DNA of 64,000 nt from Blautia sp. MSJ-9 (GTDB taxonomy: Bacteria; Bacillota; Clostridia; Lachnospirales; Lachnospiraceae): positions 141,221 to 205,220 of the forward strand of contig NZ_JAHLQG010000043.1 of NCBI RefSeq assembly GCF_018919065.1. Reading direction: 5' to 3'. Below the pieces are notes generated by a model, which saw nothing but the letters and a program-made list of their open reading frames with translations, searched no databases and was not told where the DNA came from. The translations under genes were made by a program, and so were the position numbers. How positions within the stretch are numbered: the stretch's first letter is position 1; each line of letters starts with the position of its first letter. Positions 52,659-62,908 of the stretch are shown here, piece after piece.

Positions 52659-53684
52659 ATGGATTACAAGACCGCTGGAGTAGATATTGAAGCAGGATAT
52701 AAATCAGTAGAACTGATGAAAGAACATGTAAAGAGAACCATGCGTGAAGAAGTTCTGGGAGGTCTGGGCGGATTTTCCGGAGCATTTTCCCTTGTCAAGA
52801 TCAAAGACATGGAAGAGCCGGTGCTCTTATCCGGTACAGATGGATGTGGAACCAAAGTAAAACTTGCAATGGTAATGGACAAACATGACACCATCGGCAT
52901 CGATGCAGTAGCCATGTGTGTAAATGATATCGCATGTGCAGGTGGAGAACCATTATTCTTCCTTGACTATATCGCATGCGGCAAGAACTATCCGGAGAAG
53001 ATCGCAGCGATCGTAGGCGGCGTAGCAGAGGGATGTGTACAGTCCGATGCAGCCCTGATCGGCGGTGAGACAGCAGAACATCCTGGATTAATGCCAGAAG
53101 ACGAATACGATCTTGCAGGTTTTGCAGTAGGTGTCTGTGATAAGAAAGACATGATCACTGGCGAAGACCTGAAAGCAGGCGACGTTCTCATCGGTATGGC
53201 ATCCACAGGTGTTCACAGCAACGGTTTTTCCCTTGTCCGTAAAGTATTCGATATGACAAAGGAATCCCTGGATACCTATTATGATGAACTTGGAACAACT
53301 CTGGGCGAAGCACTTCTCGCACCGACCAGAATTTATGTAAAAGCATTAAAGAGCATCAAGAACGCAGGTGTACGTGTACACGCATGCAGCCATATCACAG
53401 GCGGCGGTTTCTATGAAAACATTCCGCGTATGCTCAAAGATGGTACACGTGCAGTGGTAGAGAAGAACAGCTACCCGGTACTTCCGATCTTCAAACTTCT
53501 CGCAGAGAAAGGAAACATTGAAGAACAGATGATGTACAATACCTACAACATGGGTCTTGGAATGATCCTTGCAGTAGATGCAGCAGATGTAGATAAAACA
53601 ATGGAAGCGATCAAAGCAGCAGGCGATACTCCATATGTAGTAGGACGTATCGAAGACGGTGAAAAAGGAGTGACTTTATGTTAA
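52659..53684 (+). CDS. purM: Phosphoribosylformylglycinamidine cyclo-ligase (AIR synthetase)
   Basis: The 341-residue enzyme closes the imidazole ring with ATP. Motifs are [54 protein letters not shown] and [20 protein letters not shown] precedes the start. It overlaps purN by 7 bases. Confidence 0.96.
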   Translation: MDYKTAGVDIEAGYKSVELMKEHVKRTMREEVLGGLGGFSGAFSLVKIKDMEEPVLLSGTDGCGTKVKLAMVMDKHDTIGIDAVAMCVNDIACAGGEPLFFLDYIACGKNYPEKIAAIVGGVAEGCVQSDAALIGGETAEHPGLMPEDEYDLAGFAVGVCDKKDMITGEDLKAGDVLIGMASTGVHSNGFSLVRKVFDMTKESLDTYYDELGTTLGEALLAPTRIYVKALKSIKNAGVRVHACSHITGGGFYENIPRMLKDGTRAVVEKNSYPVLPIFKLLAEKGNIEEQMMYNTYNMGLGMILAVDAADVDKTMEAIKAAGDTPYVVGRIEDGEKGVTLC

Positions 53685-54319
53685 AAGTCGGCGTACTGGT
53701 TTCCGGAGGCGGCACAAACCTGCAGGCTATCCTGGATGCCATTGACAGCGGAAAGATCACAAATGCAGAAGTATCTCTGGTCATCAGCAACAATCCAGGT
53801 GCCTATGCACTGGAGAGAGCGAAGAAGCACAATATAGAAGCTGTATGCATTTCCCCGAAACAGTTTGAGAACAGAGAAGAATTTCACAAGGCACTTCTGG
53901 CGAAGCTGAAAGAGAGTGGTGTGGATCTGATTGTTCTGGCAGGATTCCTGGTAGCGATCCCGCCGATGATCGTAAAAGCATTTCCAAACAAGATCATCAA
54001 CATTCACCCATCTCTGATCCCGTCATTCTGCGGTGTAGGCTATTATGGACTTCACGTACACGAGAAAGCACTGGCAAGAGGCGTCCGCGTTACAGGTGCT
54101 ACTGTACACTTTGTTGATACAGGTACAGACACAGGTCCGATCATCCTGCAGAAGGCAGTTAAGATCAAATCCGACGACACCCCGCAGGTTCTTCAGAGAC
54201 GTGTCATGGAGAAAGCTGAGTGGAAGATTCTGCCGAAAGCTATCAATCTCATTGCCAACGGTAAAGTAAAAGTGTCAGATGGCAGAGTAGAAATTGAAGA
54301 ATTCGATGCAGAAGAGTAG
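53678..54319 (+). CDS. purN: Phosphoribosylglycinamide formyltransferase
   Basis: The 213-residue enzyme transfers formyl from 10-formyl-THF to [20 protein letters not shown] binds phosphate, [13 protein letters not shown] has the catalytic Asn-His, and [14 protein letters not shown] has the catalytic Asp. It starts within purM and is followed by purD after about 155 bases. Confidence 0.96.
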   Translation: MLKVGVLVSGGGTNLQAILDAIDSGKITNAEVSLVISNNPGAYALERAKKHNIEAVCISPKQFENREEFHKALLAKLKESGVDLIVLAGFLVAIPPMIVKAFPNKIINIHPSLIPSFCGVGYYGLHVHEKALARGVRVTGATVHFVDTGTDTGPIILQKAVKIKSDDTPQVLQRRVMEKAEWKILPKAINLIANGKVKVSDGRVEIEEFDAEE

Positions 54320-54475
54320 AGAGTCTGTAAAATGGAAGCAATCTGCAGGTAATCCTGATATGAGAAGATTACAATTGAGCAGGAAAGAGATTTGTGAATA
54401 TTCGCTTGAATATAAACAACAGATGTGTGTTCGTTAAAGAAACAGACTATGTACATAGAAAAGGAGCAAATGAAT

Positions 54476-55750
54476 ATGAAAGTCTTAATCGTAGGCAGCG
54501 GCGGCAGAGAACATGCCATTGCATGGAGTGTTTCCAAGAGCTCGAAAGTAGATAAAATTTATTGTGCACCAGGCAACGCAGGAATCGCAGAACTGGCAGA
54601 ATGCGTAGACATCGGTGCTATGGAATTCGAGAAACTTGCTGATTTTGCTCAGGAGAAAGCTATCGATCTTACCATCATCGGTATGGACGACCCTCTGGTG
54701 GGCGGAGTAGTAGATGTATTCGAAGCCCGCGGCCTGAAAGTATTCGGACCAAGAAAGAATGCAGCTATTCTCGAGGGATCCAAGGCGTTTTCAAAAGACC
54801 TCATGAAGAAATACAACATCCCGACAGCAGCATATGAGAACTTTGATGATCCTGAAAAAGCACTGGAATATCTCCGTACAGAAGCCAAATTTCCAATCGT
54901 TCTGAAAGCAGATGGTCTTGCACTTGGCAAAGGTGTACTGATCTGCAAAGACCTGAAAGAAGCAGAAGACGGCGTAAAAGAGATCATGGAAGACAAGAAA
55001 TTCGGAAATGCTGGAAATACTATGGTCATCGAAGAATTCATGACTGGACGTGAAGTCTCTGTGTTATCTTTTGTAGATGGAAAAACTATCCGTACCATGA
55101 CTTCTGCACAGGATCACAAACGTGCTCAGGACGGAGATCAGGGATTGAATACAGGCGGAATGGGAACATTCTCCCCAAGCCCGTTCTATACAGAAGAAGT
55201 AGATGAGTTCTGTAAGAAATACGTATACCAGCCGACAGTAGACGCAATGGCAGCAGAGGGACGCCCGTTCAAGGGAATCATCTTCTTCGGCCTTATGCTC
55301 ACACCAGATGGCCCGAAAGTTCTGGAATACAACGCCCGTTTCGGAGATCCTGAAGCACAGGTAGTACTTCCACGAATGAAAAATGACATCATCGAAGTGA
55401 TGGAAGCCTGTGTAAATGGAACCTTGGATCAGGTAGATCTCCAGTTCGAAGACAATGCAGCAGTATGCGTAGTCCTCGCAAGCGACGGCTACCCTGTAAA
55501 ATACGAAAAAGGCATTCCAATGTACGGTTTCGAGAACTTCAAAGATAAAGACGGTTACTATTGCTTCCACGCAGGAACCAAATTAAAAGACGGTCAGATC
55601 GTTACCAACGGTGGCCGTGTCCTTGGAATCACTGCTACAGGCAAAGACCTGAAAGAAGCAAGAAAGAACGCTTATGAAGCCACAGAGTGGATTACATTTG
55701 CAAACAAATATATGCGTCACGATATTGGTAAAGCAATTGACGAAGCTTAA
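54476..55750 (+). CDS. purD: Phosphoribosylamine-glycine ligase
   Basis: The 424-residue ATP-grasp enzyme makes GAR. It starts MKVLIVGSGGREHAIAW; ATP-grasp motifs include FPIVLKADGLALGKGV, FMTGREVSVLSF and LEYNARFGDPEAQVVLPRM. The ATG at 54476 has AAGGAG 9 bases upstream, better than the in-frame ATG at 54470 or 54425. It ends the pur run. Confidence 0.95.
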   Translation: MKVLIVGSGGREHAIAWSVSKSSKVDKIYCAPGNAGIAELAECVDIGAMEFEKLADFAQEKAIDLTIIGMDDPLVGGVVDVFEARGLKVFGPRKNAAILEGSKAFSKDLMKKYNIPTAAYENFDDPEKALEYLRTEAKFPIVLKADGLALGKGVLICKDLKEAEDGVKEIMEDKKFGNAGNTMVIEEFMTGREVSVLSFVDGKTIRTMTSAQDHKRAQDGDQGLNTGGMGTFSPSPFYTEEVDEFCKKYVYQPTVDAMAAEGRPFKGIIFFGLMLTPDGPKVLEYNARFGDPEAQVVLPRMKNDIIEVMEACVNGTLDQVDLQFEDNAAVCVVLASDGYPVKYEKGIPMYGFENFKDKDGYYCFHAGTKLKDGQIVTNGGRVLGITATGKDLKEARKNAYEATEWITFANKYMRHDIGKAIDEA

Positions 55751-55816
55751 TGACTACGATGTATAGAGAATTGAGAAACATAGGAATTCGAAATCTGTAA
55801 AGAGTAAAAAATATAG

Positions 55817-55873
55817 GGTCAGAAGACAGAAAATGTGGTAATATATCTGCAAGTCTGTTTTCTGATTCTTTTT
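55817..55873 (+). terminator. Terminator after purD
   Basis: A stem of about 12 bp (AGAAGACAGA 55821-55830 with TCTGTTTTCT 55854-55863, plus flanking pairs) is followed by TTCTTTTT. The remaining gap to 56044 is AT-rich with no gene visible. Confidence 0.75.
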
Positions 55874-56044
55874 ATATAGAAAAGGTTATAAGAGATTTCC
55901 TGTTATATTGAGAATAGGTTTTCTGGTCTGAATTTTTGTGGTAAATATTAATGCATAAATAATACCGTCGATTTCCTTTACTTTTCATGCAATCTGTTAT
56001 AAAATAAAAGCAGTGCTGTAAAGAAACACAGCAGGGAGAATTAT

Positions 56045-56767
56045 ATGAATAAAGACAAACAGAATGAAATTCAGGTGACGACAGACATGGTGCGCCAGTT
56101 TCTCCGTGAGAACGAAGATCCCGGCTACCGGGAGTTTCACAGTAGTCTTTTACCTGGCGTAGATAATGTTATGGGAGTCCGGCTTCCTGTGCTGCGAAAA
56201 TTTGCAAAGCAGCTTTCTACTATGAACTGGGAGAAATGGTTTACTCAGGCAGATGACCAGTGGTATGAAGAAACAATGCTCCGCGGACTGGTAGTTGCCT
56301 ATGCAAAGATGGAATGCGGGCAGCGTCTGGAATATGTGAAGAAGTTTGTACCGGATATTAACAGTTGGGGCGTATGTGACTGTTTTTGCAGTACACTGAA
56401 AGATGCAGATAAATATCCGAAAGAATACTGGGACTTTATCGAACCATATCTGACTTCCGACAGAGAGTATGAGGCGAGATTTGCGGCAGTCATGCTTCTG
56501 GGACATTTTGTGAAGCGCGAGTATCTGGAAGAGAGCATCCACCGCCTGGAACGGATCACCCAGCCGGACTATTACACGAAGATGGCAGTAGCCTGGGCCG
56601 TATCCGTATATTTTGCAGCATTTCCCAATGAGATGCTGGCATATTTACAGGGCAGTCACAAACTGGATGAATTTACATATAAGAAATCATTACAGAAGAT
56701 CACAGAATCTTATCGTGTTGATAAGGAAATGAAGAAGATCATAAAAGAAATGAGACAGAGAGGATAA
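56045..56767 (+). CDS. AlkD-like DNA alkylation repair protein
   Basis: The 240-residue all-helical HEAT-repeat protein matches AlkD: MGVRLPVLRKFAKQL near residue 42, EETMLRGLVVAYAKM, WGVCDCFCSTLK, EYEARFAAVMLLGHFV, and MAVAWAVSVYFA. AlkD glycosylases remove bulky or cationic alkyl purines. The Trp and Asp residues of the DNA cleft lie in NSWGVCDCF, where the catalytic Asp is expected. GGGAGAATT precedes the ATG. SseB-like follows after 4 bases. Confidence 0.88.
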   Translation: MNKDKQNEIQVTTDMVRQFLRENEDPGYREFHSSLLPGVDNVMGVRLPVLRKFAKQLSTMNWEKWFTQADDQWYEETMLRGLVVAYAKMECGQRLEYVKKFVPDINSWGVCDCFCSTLKDADKYPKEYWDFIEPYLTSDREYEARFAAVMLLGHFVKREYLEESIHRLERITQPDYYTKMAVAWAVSVYFAAFPNEMLAYLQGSHKLDEFTYKKSLQKITESYRVDKEMKKIIKEMRQRG

Positions 56768-56771
56768 AATA

Positions 56772-57542
56772 ATGGGAATCAGCAAAGAAGAAGCAATCAA
56801 AGAATTACAGACGAGAGAGGAAGTGTTTGTAGCATATTCACAGGCTACCAAGCTTCCATATGTGAAATGTGATGAAGAAACATTTAATGACCAGGCATGG
56901 ATCTTTTCTACAGAAGAAGGAATCAAGGCATTTGGCAAGAAAATGGTAGAGAATAAAGTTCTTCTCATGGGTATGAAATTTACTAAGAAAGATTATCCGA
57001 GATTATACGGTACATTCTATGCAATCGGCGTAAACACAGTTGTATGGGTAGACGGTGAAGACCAGATCGAGGTCGATCTTCCGGAAATCGCAAAACAGGC
57101 AGACATGAGCCAGATTGAGCCGGCTAAAAGACCACTTCTTAATCCGACGCTGGAGCTGTCCGGTATTTACTTTATGCAGGAGCTTCGCCGTCCGGTAGAG
57201 AAAGACCAGCATGGAAATCTCCGCGAGCTGGAAGAAGAGCTGATCGTAAACTTAAGAAAATCTGAGTTCCTGATCGCTATGAACGTAGATCCGGAGGATC
57301 CAAAGAAGATTAATATTCCATACCTGAAGAATAAGAAAGAAGAAATCCTTCAGCCTGTATTTACAGATGTAATGGAACTTGAGAAATTCACAAAAGGCCA
57401 GAAACTCCGTATTGCAAAAGTACCATTTGCGAAACTTCCGGAACTGATGATCGAAAAGGCAATGGCTTACGCAGTCAACCCGTTAGGATTTAACCTTGTG
57501 CTCAACAGAGAGCAGATTAACAAAATCATCGGATTGAAATAA
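56772..57542 (+). CDS. SseB-family protein
   Basis: The 256-residue protein has an N-terminal SseB-like alpha/beta domain (EVFVAYSQATKLPYVKCDEETF, AWIFSTEEGIKAF) and a C-terminal domain rich in charged helices and a conserved strand (KVPFAKLPELMIEKAMAYAVNPLGFNLV). SseB was first linked to serine sensitivity in E. coli; its biochemical role is unknown. It is translated with the alkD-like gene (4-base gap). Confidence 0.75.
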   Translation: MGISKEEAIKELQTREEVFVAYSQATKLPYVKCDEETFNDQAWIFSTEEGIKAFGKKMVENKVLLMGMKFTKKDYPRLYGTFYAIGVNTVVWVDGEDQIEVDLPEIAKQADMSQIEPAKRPLLNPTLELSGIYFMQELRRPVEKDQHGNLRELEEELIVNLRKSEFLIAMNVDPEDPKKINIPYLKNKKEEILQPVFTDVMELEKFTKGQKLRIAKVPFAKLPELMIEKAMAYAVNPLGFNLVLNREQINKIIGLK

Positions 57543-57656
57543 TTTGGACGGATCAGGTAAGTCACTGTTTTCAATTACGAAAAGCAATAAGCAGTGGATG
57601 GGAATTGTTGATACGAAAAAATGCAGCTGATCTGAACAGGTAAGTAGAATATACAG

Positions 57657-57703
57657 GGTGCATACCGTGAACGATGTGAGAATTCATGGTATGCACCTTT
57701 TTT
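57657..57703 (+). terminator. Terminator after the SseB-like gene
   Basis: A perfect 10-bp stem (GGTGCATACC 57657-57666 with 57688-57697) is followed by TTTTTT. Confidence 0.9.
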
Positions 57704-57776
57704 GTCAGGATAAAACGGTTGTTTCATTGGTATATTTCACAATCTTAAGTTATGATGATTGTCAAGTGGGTTCTGG

Positions 57777-57818
57777 TTGCAAAAAATGTTGGTTTGTGCT
57801 AGGATATGTGTAACACAA
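57777..57818 (+). promoter_or_regulatory. Promoter and possible operator of the gntR-clpC unit
   Basis: TTGCAA (57777-57782), a 17-bp spacer ending in TGC and TAGGAT (57800-57805) form the promoter. An inverted repeat TTGTG...CACAA (57794-57798, 57814-57818) straddles the -10. It could be the autoregulatory site of the GntR protein. No CtsR heptamer repeat is seen. Confidence 0.5.
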
Positions 57819-57834
57819 AAAGGAGAAACCCCGT

Positions 57835-58212
57835 ATGATGATTGAAATAGATTTTAGCAGTGATGAGGCCATCTACATCCAGCTGACCAACCAGATCATC
57901 ATGGGAATTGCCACATCAAGACTGCAGGAGGGCGACACCTTACCCTCAGTGAGACAGCTTGCAGACACAGTAGGAATAAATATGCACACAGTGAACAAAG
58001 CATATTCCCTGCTGCGGCAGGAGGGATTTGTCACCATTGACCGCAGACGTGGAGCAGTGATTTCCATTGATGTAAACAAACGAAAAGCGCTGGAAGAACT
58101 GAAACAGAATCTCATGGTAGCTCTTGCGAAAGGATGTTGTAAGAGTGTGACCAGAGAAGAAGTACACCAGCTGATTGACGAGATTTTTGACGATTATAAT
58201 AAAGACAGATAG
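57835..58212 (+). CDS. YtrA-type GntR regulator
   Basis: The 125-residue protein has a winged helix-turn-helix (AIYIQLTNQIIMGIATSRLQ, TLPSVRQLADTVGINMHTVNKAYSLLRQEGFV) and only a short helical tail for dimerisation, so no ligand-binding domain. YtrA-type regulators usually control ABC transporters; here it lies 8 bases before clpC. AAAGGAG precedes the ATG. An in-frame ATG at 57838 is an alternative start. Confidence 0.88.
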   Translation: MMIEIDFSSDEAIYIQLTNQIIMGIATSRLQEGDTLPSVRQLADTVGINMHTVNKAYSLLRQEGFVTIDRRRGAVISIDVNKRKALEELKQNLMVALAKGCCKSVTREEVHQLIDEIFDDYNKDR

Positions 58213-58220
58213 GAGACGAC

Positions 58221-60683
58221 ATGGAGAGACAATTTACCAGACAGGCAGAGAATGCCCTCAAACTGGCAAAGACGACAGCGAAGTCTTGTGGACACGGCTA
58301 TATCGGAACAGAGCATCTTCTGGCCGGTCTTTTGAAAGAGCCGGAAGGCACTGCGGGAAAAGTCCTGCAGGAATTTAATGTAGAAGAAGAGAAACTCATG
58401 GAACTGATCAACGATCTGATCGCCCCATCTCAGGGCAGCACTGCAGTGGAGGAACCAAAGGATCCGCAGTACAGTCCGAGATCAAGAAGAATCCTTGAGC
58501 AGGCACGGGAGGATGCAGAGAGCATGGAATGCCTCTGCGGAACAGAGCATCTGTTACTTGCACTTCTGAAAGAACCAGAATGTGTAGCCACCAGACTGCT
58601 GTTTACAATGGGAGTAAATATCCAGAAACTTTTTGCAGCAATCCTGACAGCAATGGGGTTTGACAATGACACGATTGCAGAAGAATTTCAGTACGCAAAG
58701 AATGCAAAGAATAAAAGAACAACAAGCACCCCGACTCTGGACCAGTACAGCCGTGATCTGACACAGCTTGCAGCCGAGGGAAAGCTTGACCCTGTAGTGG
58801 GACGTGAGAAAGAGATTACCCGACTGATCCAGATTCTGAGCAGACGAACTAAGAACAACCCGTGCCTGGTAGGTGAACCAGGTGTTGGTAAGACTGCAAT
58901 CGTAGAGGGACTTGCCCAGCGTATCGTTATGGGAATGGTTCCGGATACAGTGAAAGAGAAGCGCCTTGTTGTTCTGGATCTTTCCGGCATGGTTGCAGGA
59001 AGCAAGTACAGGGGTGAATTTGAGGAACGTATCAAGAATGTGATCCAGGAAGTAAAAGAACATCAGGGAATCCTGCTGTTCATTGATGAGATTCATACTA
59101 TTATCGGTGCCGGCGGTGCGGAAGGTGCACTGGATGCATCCAATATCCTGAAGCCATCTCTGTCCAGAGGCGAGATCCAGCTGATCGGAGCCACCACTCT
59201 GGAAGAGTACCGCAAACATATTGAGAAAGACGCAGCACTGGAACGCAGATTCCAGCCTGTAACAGTGGAAGAACCGTCAGCAGAAGAGACTATCGAGATC
59301 CTTAAAGGACTCCGTCCATACTATGAGAAACACCACGGCGTAAAGATTGAAGATGAAGCTCTTGAGGCAGCAGTAAAAATGTCCCAGAGATACATCAATG
59401 ACCGTTTCCTTCCGGATAAAGCGATTGACATTATTGACGAATCCGCATCCAAGATCCAGCTTGCAGGCTACCAGTCCACACCGGAAATGGAAGCATATGA
59501 ACTGGAACTGAATGAACTCCGCGAGGAGAAAGAACAGGCAGTCAAGACTGCGGATATTGAACGTGCCCGAAAAGCACAGGCCCGTCAGACAGAAGTAGAA
59601 GCCGAGATAGAGAAAATCCGCATCAAGACAGAGCGCAGAAACAAGAGAAAGAAACTGGTTGTAAATGAAGCTGCTGTCGCAGAAACGATTTCCGACTGGA
59701 CCAAGATCCCACTGCAGAAACTGACAGAGGGAGAAACAAAACGTCTTGCACGTCTGGAGAAAGAACTCCACAAACGTGTGATCGGACAGGATGAAGCAGT
59801 GAAAGCTGTTGCACAGGCAGTCAAACGAGGAAGAGTTGGACTTAAAGATCCGAACCGTCCGATTGGTTCCTTCCTTTTCCTTGGCCCGACAGGTGTCGGA
59901 AAGACAGAACTTTCCAAAGCCCTTGCAGAAGCAGTATTTGGCAGTGAACAGGCAATGATCCGTGTAGATATGTCTGAATATATGGAGAAACACAGTGTCT
60001 CCAAACTGATCGGATCTCCTCCTGGATATGTAGGCTATGAAGAAGGCGGTCAGCTCAGCGAGAAAGTCCGCAGAAATCCATACAGTGTCCTGCTTTTTGA
60101 TGAGATTGAGAAAGCACATCCGGATGTATTTAACATTCTTTTGCAGGTACTGGACGATGGCCATATCACAGACGCTCAGGGCAGAAAAGTAGACTTTAAG
60201 CAGACTATCATTATCATGACCTCCAACGCAGGTGCCCAGGCAATCATGGAACCGAAACGTCTTGGATTTATGTCAAATAATGATGAGAAGAAAGACTACG
60301 AGCGGATGAAAGGCGGCGTAATGGAAGAAGTACGCCGTATCTTCAAACCGGAGTTCCTCAATCGAATAGATGATATCATGGTATTCCATGTACTGAATAA
60401 AGAAGATATCCGTAAGATCGTCACTCTGCTTCTTAAAACTCTTGAGAAACGCTGCGCAGAACAGATGGATATCCATCTCACAGTAACAAACGCAGTAAAA
60501 GACAACATTGCAGAAAAAGGCTCCGACAACAAATACGGTGCCCGCCCACTGCGTCGTGCAATCCAGAGCAGGATTGAAGATGCACTTGCAAACGAAATTC
60601 TGGAAGGCAAAGTCAAACGAGGAGATCATGTACAGGTAAAACTGCACAAGAATGAGATCATATTTGAGGTGAAAGATCAGTAG
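58221..60683 (+). CDS. clpC: ClpC, AAA+ unfoldase of the Clp protease
   Basis: The 820-residue HSP100 protein has an N-domain with two Clp repeats ([47 protein letters not shown]), a first AAA+ ring ([17 protein letters not shown]), a UVR-like coiled middle domain with [20 protein letters not shown], and a second AAA+ ring ([21 protein letters not shown]). It feeds substrates to ClpP. The usual ctsR-mcsA-mcsB genes are absent; a GntR gene takes their place. Downstream it is separated from radA by one small gene and a dispersed repeat. Confidence 0.95.
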   Translation: MERQFTRQAENALKLAKTTAKSCGHGYIGTEHLLAGLLKEPEGTAGKVLQEFNVEEEKLMELINDLIAPSQGSTAVEEPKDPQYSPRSRRILEQAREDAESMECLCGTEHLLLALLKEPECVATRLLFTMGVNIQKLFAAILTAMGFDNDTIAEEFQYAKNAKNKRTTSTPTLDQYSRDLTQLAAEGKLDPVVGREKEITRLIQILSRRTKNNPCLVGEPGVGKTAIVEGLAQRIVMGMVPDTVKEKRLVVLDLSGMVAGSKYRGEFEERIKNVIQEVKEHQGILLFIDEIHTIIGAGGAEGALDASNILKPSLSRGEIQLIGATTLEEYRKHIEKDAALERRFQPVTVEEPSAEETIEILKGLRPYYEKHHGVKIEDEALEAAVKMSQRYINDRFLPDKAIDIIDESASKIQLAGYQSTPEMEAYELELNELREEKEQAVKTADIERARKAQARQTEVEAEIEKIRIKTERRNKRKKLVVNEAAVAETISDWTKIPLQKLTEGETKRLARLEKELHKRVIGQDEAVKAVAQAVKRGRVGLKDPNRPIGSFLFLGPTGVGKTELSKALAEAVFGSEQAMIRVDMSEYMEKHSVSKLIGSPPGYVGYEEGGQLSEKVRRNPYSVLLFDEIEKAHPDVFNILLQVLDDGHITDAQGRKVDFKQTIIIMTSNAGAQAIMEPKRLGFMSNNDEKKDYERMKGGVMEEVRRIFKPEFLNRIDDIMVFHVLNKEDIRKIVTLLLKTLEKRCAEQMDIHLTVTNAVKDNIAEKGSDNKYGARPLRRAIQSRIEDALANEILEGKVKRGDHVQVKLHKNEIIFEVKDQ

Positions 60684-60694
60684 TACGGTACCTG

Positions 60695-60830
60695 CGCATC
60701 ACTGTTTTGCAACGCCCACAATCTTTGCATAACTACGATTAATGCAAAATGTGTGCTGCCGGTATACTGTATTTACAAATATTTGAAATCCTTACCATGC
60801 AGGCATGTACGGATCTTGAACTTTAAACTA
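60695..60830 (+). repeat. Dispersed repeat family A, diverged copy
   Basis: Shared blocks with 51740-51898 include a GCAATC/ACAATCTT stretch, ACTACG, GTGTGC..GGTATAC and TTACAAA..TTTGAAATCC-like sequence. The GTGTGCC/GGCACAC palindrome has decayed. It lies directly after clpC, matching the placement after the M29 gene. Confidence 0.55.
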
Positions 60831-60877
60831 TGAGTATTTATAATTGTGAAATTATTATAAAAAAGAGAGAGAGATAC

Positions 60878-60906
60878 TGGTCAAAAAGAGCTATTTATTA
60901 TATAAT
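60878..60906 (+). promoter_or_regulatory. Promoter of the small gene-radA unit
   Basis: TGGTCA (60878-60883), 17 bp and a perfect TATAAT (60901-60906) lie 90 bases before the next start codon. Confidence 0.65.
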
Positions 60907-60995
60907 AACGGCATAAAATGTCGGAAAAATTTATAAACGCCGGTGTATAATTCCGGTGGACGGCAAACAAAAGAGTCTTAGGAGGACATAGGGAA

Positions 60996-61409
60996 ATGGC
61001 AGTAGTAAAAGAATTAATCCGCACAGAAGAGAATGGAGCAATCAGCTTTGGTGATTATGAGCTTGCACAGAAGTCTAAATTATCAGACTATCAGCATCAG
61101 GGCGATATGTATAAAGTGAAAACTTTCAAGGAGATTACCAAGCTCGAGAGAAACGGAATGTTCGTTTACGAATCAGTTCCGGGAACTGCAGTATTTAATC
61201 TTACACAGAGTGAAGCACAGATGGACTTCCATGTAGAAGGACCAGAAGACGCTCAGATTACAGTTGAGATGGAACCAGACACAGAATACGAAGTATTTAT
61301 CGAGCAGGCAAGCACAGGCAAGATGAAAACAAACCTGGGCGGCAAGCTCTCCTTTAGTGTGGAACTTGGCAATGCTGCAAGAGTAGAAGTAAAGATTGTA
61401 AAATGCTAA
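60996..61409 (+). CDS. Conserved small protein of unknown function
   Basis: The 137-residue protein (MAVVKELIRTEENGAISFGDYELAQKSKL) appears to be two small beta domains: a first part ending TKLERNGMFVYESVPGTAV and a second with MEPDTEYEVFIEQASTGKMKTNLGGKLSFSVEL. Similar clostridial proteins are often named endosialidase-like, a label I cannot support from this sequence. AGGAGG precedes the ATG by 12 bases. Its end overlaps radA by 7 bases, so the two are co-translated. Confidence 0.7.
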   Translation: MAVVKELIRTEENGAISFGDYELAQKSKLSDYQHQGDMYKVKTFKEITKLERNGMFVYESVPGTAVFNLTQSEAQMDFHVEGPEDAQITVEMEPDTEYEVFIEQASTGKMKTNLGGKLSFSVELGNAARVEVKIVKC

Positions 61410-62779
61410 AAAATAAAAAGACTGTATATTTTTGCCAGGAGTGCGGATATGAATCTGCGAAATGGATGGGACAGTGCCCGGGATGCAAGTCCTGGAATAC
61501 TTTTGTGGAGGAAACAGTTTCCACTAAGAAATCCTTATCCTCTGGCATAACGAAATCATCAGAGAAAAGACAGGAGCCGGTGATCCTTAAGGACATCAGC
61601 CTGTCTGAAGATGAACGACAGACAACTAAAATTGGCGAACTTGACAGGGTGCTGGGCGGCGGTATCGTCCCCGGCTCCCTTGTTTTAGTAGGAGGGGATC
61701 CGGGAATTGGAAAGTCTACTTTGCTTCTGCAGGTGTGCAGAAATCTGGCAGAGAAGCAGGTTTCTGTTCTCTATATTTCCGGTGAGGAGTCTCTGCGTCA
61801 GATTAAACTGAGAGCCAACCGTATCGGGCAGTTCAATGATAAGATGCAGCTTTTATGCGAGACAAATCTGGAAGTGATCCGAGAGGTGATCGAACGCAAG
61901 AAACCAGATGTGGTAGTGATCGACTCTATTCAGACGATGTTCCATGAAGATGTAAGCTCTGCACCGGGAAGCGTTTCTCAGGTAAGAGAATCCACCAATA
62001 TCTTGATGCAGATCGCCAAGGGAATGGGTGTATCCATTTTTATCGTAGGTCATGTGACGAAAGAGGGAAATGTGGCAGGGCCGAGAGTTTTGGAGCATAT
62101 GGTAGATACCGTGCTTTACTTCGAGGGTGATCGACATGCTTCTTATCGTATTCTGCGTGCAGTGAAGAATCGTTTTGGATCTACCAATGAGATTGGTGTG
62201 TTTGAGATGTGCAACACGGGACTGGAAGAGGTGAAAAATCCGTCTGAGTTCCTGCTGAATGGCAGACCGGAGGATGCATCAGGATCAGTTGTGGCATGTT
62301 CTATGGAAGGAACCCGCCCGATTCTGGTAGAAATCCAGGCACTGGTATGTCAGAGTAATTTTGGCATTCCGAGACGTACTGCAGTAGGAACGGATTTTAA
62401 CAGAGTGAACCTTCTTATGGCTGTGCTGGAGAAGAAAGTAGGGATTCATTTGGCTGCATCAGACGCTTATGTGAATATTGCGGGTGGAATGAAGATGACA
62501 GAACCTGCCATTGACCTGGGAATCTGCCTGGCAATTGTATCTAGTGCGAAGGACATTGTAATCCCGGATAATGTGATGGTATTTGGCGAGATAGGTCTGA
62601 GCGGCGAGATCCGTGCAGTTAGCATGGCAGGACAGCGTGTACAGGAAGCAAAGAAACTGGGATTTGAGACAGTGATGCTTCCAGAGGTATGCAGGTCTTC
62701 TGTTGGTAATGTAGAAGGGATTAATCTGGTTTATGTGTCACAGATCCGTGATGCGATCAGTTATATTATGAGAAAATAA
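61403..62779 (+). CDS. radA: RadA (Sms) DNA repair ATPase
   Basis: The 458-residue protein aids recombination intermediate processing. It has an N-terminal zinc finger (FCQECGYESAKWMGQCPGC), Walker A GGDPGIGKSTLL, the RadA-specific KNRFGSTNEIGVFEM, and a C-terminal Lon-protease-like domain with GEIGLSGEIRAVSMAGQRVQEAKKLGF. The start overlaps the previous gene. Placement after clpC is the common Firmicutes order. Confidence 0.95.
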   Translation: MLKNKKTVYFCQECGYESAKWMGQCPGCKSWNTFVEETVSTKKSLSSGITKSSEKRQEPVILKDISLSEDERQTTKIGELDRVLGGGIVPGSLVLVGGDPGIGKSTLLLQVCRNLAEKQVSVLYISGEESLRQIKLRANRIGQFNDKMQLLCETNLEVIREVIERKKPDVVVIDSIQTMFHEDVSSAPGSVSQVRESTNILMQIAKGMGVSIFIVGHVTKEGNVAGPRVLEHMVDTVLYFEGDRHASYRILRAVKNRFGSTNEIGVFEMCNTGLEEVKNPSEFLLNGRPEDASGSVVACSMEGTRPILVEIQALVCQSNFGIPRRTAVGTDFNRVNLLMAVLEKKVGIHLAASDAYVNIAGGMKMTEPAIDLGICLAIVSSAKDIVIPDNVMVFGEIGLSGEIRAVSMAGQRVQEAKKLGFETVMLPEVCRSSVGNVEGINLVYVSQIRDAISYIMRK

Positions 62780-62908
62780 ATTTGAAGAACTATATGGATA
62801 ATTTTGGGCGGATATTTATATGAAGCAGAAATTATCCATATATACTGTAAGGGCTTTACTTTAGATATGTGGAGCGTTACCATAAATATAGTATGAGGAG
62901 AAAGAGTT

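Noticed and set aside
57740..57835. CtsR operator upstream of the gntR-clpC unit
   Set aside because: No tandem GGTCAAA heptamers are present.
59277..60164. 295-residue minus-strand frame opposite clpC
   Set aside because: Antisense shadow of clpC with unnatural Phe/Cys/Leu composition.
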